A stretch of 25,040 bases of DNA from UBA1046 sp964624395 (lineage in GTDB: Bacteria > Bacillota > Clostridia > Saccharofermentanales > DTU023): assembly GCA_964624395.1 (NCBI GenBank), contig CAZUWY010000024.1:1-25040 (forward strand). The letters are read 5' to 3'. Positions 23,620 through 25,040 of the stretch are shown here, one piece after another. Position numbers and translations under genes: made by a program. The number at the start of each line of letters is the position of its first letter. The first letter of the stretch is position 1. The notes beneath the pieces were generated by a model. That model searched no databases and was not told where the DNA came from. It saw nothing but the letters and a program-made list of their open reading frames with translations.

Positions 23620-24865
23620 AGTGGACATTGCTGTTATAGGGGCGGGGCCGGCAGGCCTTTCTGCCGCCCTTGAGGCGGATCGTCTGGGCAAGTCAGTTGT
23701 ATTGCTGGAGCGCAGTGACGATTTAGGAGGGATTTTACAGCAATGCATTCATGACGGCTTTGGCCTTCTGCGCTTTAAGCAGCAGCTATCCGGGCCTCAA
23801 TATGCCCAGCGCTTTATCGATCAGCTGAAGGACAGCAGGGTTCAGCTCTTTTCTGGCAGCATGGTTTTGTCAATTGAAAACAAGATGATTCTGGCAGCAA
23901 ACCCTGTTGCTGGAATGATTGAGATTTACCCCCAAGCCATTATTTTAGCCATGGGCTGCAGAGAGAGAACAAGAAATCAGATTCAGATTATGGGCACAAG
24001 ACCTGCCGGCATTATGACCGCCGGCACCGTACAGCGCCTGATCAATCTGGAGGGGCTTTTGCCCGGTAAAAGAGCGGTTATCTTGGGTTCAGGCGATATC
24101 GGGCTGATCATGGCCAGAAGAATGCATCTGGAGGGCGTAGATATTGTCGGTGTCTATGAAATCAGTCAGACAGCCGGCGGACTGCCAAGAAATGTGCAGC
24201 AATGCTTGAATGACTACAATATAAAACTAAATCTTTCCACTACAGTAGTGGAGATCTTTGGCTCTGAGGCTCTGGAGGCAGTTAAAATTGCTCAAGTGGA
24301 CGAGCAGGGCCAAGTTATTTTGGTGACTGAAGAGATTATTGCCTGTGATCTTTTGGTTTTATCGGTAGGCCTGATCCCGGAAAATGAATTGACGCGAGCA
24401 GCTGGCATCAAGATGTCTTCTTTGACCTCAGGCCCTGTACTCGATCAGTCACTGATGACTTCTGTCCCAGGAATTTTTGCAGCCGGCAATGTCGCTTTTG
24501 TCTTTGATCTGGTCGATTATGTCTCCCTGACGGCAGAAAAGGCTGCAGAAGCTGCCAGCCGCTATATTGACGGTGAAAGACTGCAAAAAAAGGCACTTGA
24601 GATCAAAACTGATAAAAATATCATTGCCCATCTGCCCATGCTTTATCGTCCGGACTATCAGGGAGAAGACCTGCATATCTATCTGCGCGTGAAAGAGGAA
24701 AAAAGAGCAGTTGATCTTTTGCTCAGTCAAGGGGGTAAAAAGATCAAACAAAGCTATCTGCCTGTGATCAGGCCGGCTGAGATGATCGCTTTTTTGCTCA
24801 GCCGTAAAAATCTAGACCTGATCAAGGAAGATGCAGCGCTTGAATTAAGCATCAGGGAGCGTTGA
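23606..24865 (+). CDS. GlpB-like NAD(P)/FAD-dependent oxidoreductase
   Basis: A 419-residue flavoprotein of the pyridine-nucleotide-disulphide oxidoreductase fold, found beside GlpA-like proteins in Clostridia as the electron-transfer partner. The FAD site 'DIAVIGAGPAGLSAALEADR' is at the N-terminus, followed by 'GGILQQCIHDGFGL', a family signature. 'GCRERTRNQIQIMGTRPAGI' and 'VILGSGDIGLIMARRMHLEG' (second dinucleotide site) follow, and 'GIFAAGNVAFVFDLVDYV' is the C-terminal FAD contact. The last ~75 residues, from 'LPMLYRPDYQGEDLHIYLRV' to 'IRPAEMIAFLL', are the small beta-rich tail usual in this group. Its ATG lies inside the 3' end of the upstream gene with GAGGCGG as ribosome binding site, so translation is coupled. 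The usual small DUF1667 partner does not follow within the window. Confidence 0.86.
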   Translation: MKRIEVDIAVIGAGPAGLSAALEADRLGKSVVLLERSDDLGGILQQCIHDGFGLLRFKQQLSGPQYAQRFIDQLKDSRVQLFSGSMVLSIENKMILAANPVAGMIEIYPQAIILAMGCRERTRNQIQIMGTRPAGIMTAGTVQRLINLEGLLPGKRAVILGSGDIGLIMARRMHLEGVDIVGVYEISQTAGGLPRNVQQCLNDYNIKLNLSTTVVEIFGSEALEAVKIAQVDEQGQVILVTEEIIACDLLVLSVGLIPENELTRAAGIKMSSLTSGPVLDQSLMTSVPGIFAAGNVAFVFDLVDYVSLTAEKAAEAASRYIDGERLQKKALEIKTDKNIIAHLPMLYRPDYQGEDLHIYLRVKEEKRAVDLLLSQGGKKIKQSYLPVIRPAEMIAFLLSRKNLDLIKEDAALELSIRER

Positions 24866-24901
24866 GCTAGAAGATATAGCTTAAGTGGATACAAAAGATG
24901 A

Positions 24902-24925
24902 ACAGAGCCAATAGCGTAGCTCTGT
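24902..24925 (+). other. Hairpin downstream of the GlpB-like gene
   Basis: ACAGAGC (24902-24908) and GCTCTGT (24919-24925) form a 7-bp stem with a 10-nt loop, 36 nt after the stop. There is no T-run behind it, so it is not a standard intrinsic terminator. The rest of the window to 25040 shows no gene on either strand that I can support. Confidence 0.4.
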
Positions 24926-25040
24926 GGTGCAGCAGTTGTCATTGTTGCAGCGATCGCAAAAATAATCTTCACCCACTATTTCAGTGTAAACACTAGGTTT
25001 CAGCTTTGTACTGATCTGAAAAGCGGGAAATTGCACCCAG

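Noticed and set aside
24754..24972. 72-codon minus-strand open frame starting with a signal-peptide-like stretch
   Set aside because: Most of it is antisense to the GlpB-like gene, the ribosome binding site is poor, and the hydrophobic start is short.

Overview
The window looks like chromosomal DNA of a low-to-moderate-GC Firmicute, most likely from Clostridia. The supporting signs are a SAM-I (S-box) riboswitch ahead of metK, strong AGGAGG-type ribosome binding sites with several TTG/GTG starts, recD2, a DUF1836 protein, a clostridial-type Tad/Flp1 pilus locus and the two-gene clostridial GlpA/GlpB-like oxidoreductase pair. I see no insertion sequences, phage genes or CRISPR arrays. The genus cannot be fixed from the sequence alone.

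Layout. (1) 1-2617, plus strand: a DUF1836 protein and a long-chain acyl-CoA synthetase behind a perfect 9-bp palindrome, closed by a bidirectional terminator. (2) 2650-7506, minus strand: a complete branched-chain amino acid ABC transporter read livJ-livH-livM-livG-livF. A strong hairpin with a T-run sits between livJ and livH and probably lets the binding protein be made in excess. The livJ lipoprotein has an expanded Glu/Asp-Pro linker encoded by a 12-nt tandem repeat. (3) 7806-10857, minus strand: recD2 helicase followed by a ComF-family phosphoribosyltransferase. (4) 11024-12380, minus strand: metK under a SAM-I riboswitch. (5) 12621-17586, plus strand: a compact Tad-type secretion/pilus cluster with a TadZ-like protein lacking a P-loop, the CpaF/TadA ATPase, a single-chain TadB-TadC fusion, an Flp1-like pilin and a DUF6382-FHA protein. 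(6) 17614-19737, minus strand: rpiB and a THUMP-domain 23S rRNA methyltransferase. (7) 19848-19960: a tRNA-Arg(CCT) with a near-consensus promoter and a terminator. (8) 19959-21446, minus strand: an unrecognised lipoprotein and a DUF6935-like protein. (9) 21856-24865, plus strand: a GlpA-like flavoprotein with an unusual BON-like N-terminal domain, overlapping a GlpB-like flavoprotein.

The best candidate for something little described is the Tad cluster. It is only five genes long, its two platform membrane proteins are fused, its TadZ has lost the nucleotide-binding loop, its FHA protein carries a substitution at a usual phosphothreonine-contacting position, and no prepilin peptidase or minor pseudopilins are encoded next to it. 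The second is the BON-like/GlpA fusion. The third is the DUF1836-acyl-CoA synthetase operon with its perfect operator-like palindrome. Most of the rest is ordinary housekeeping and transport.
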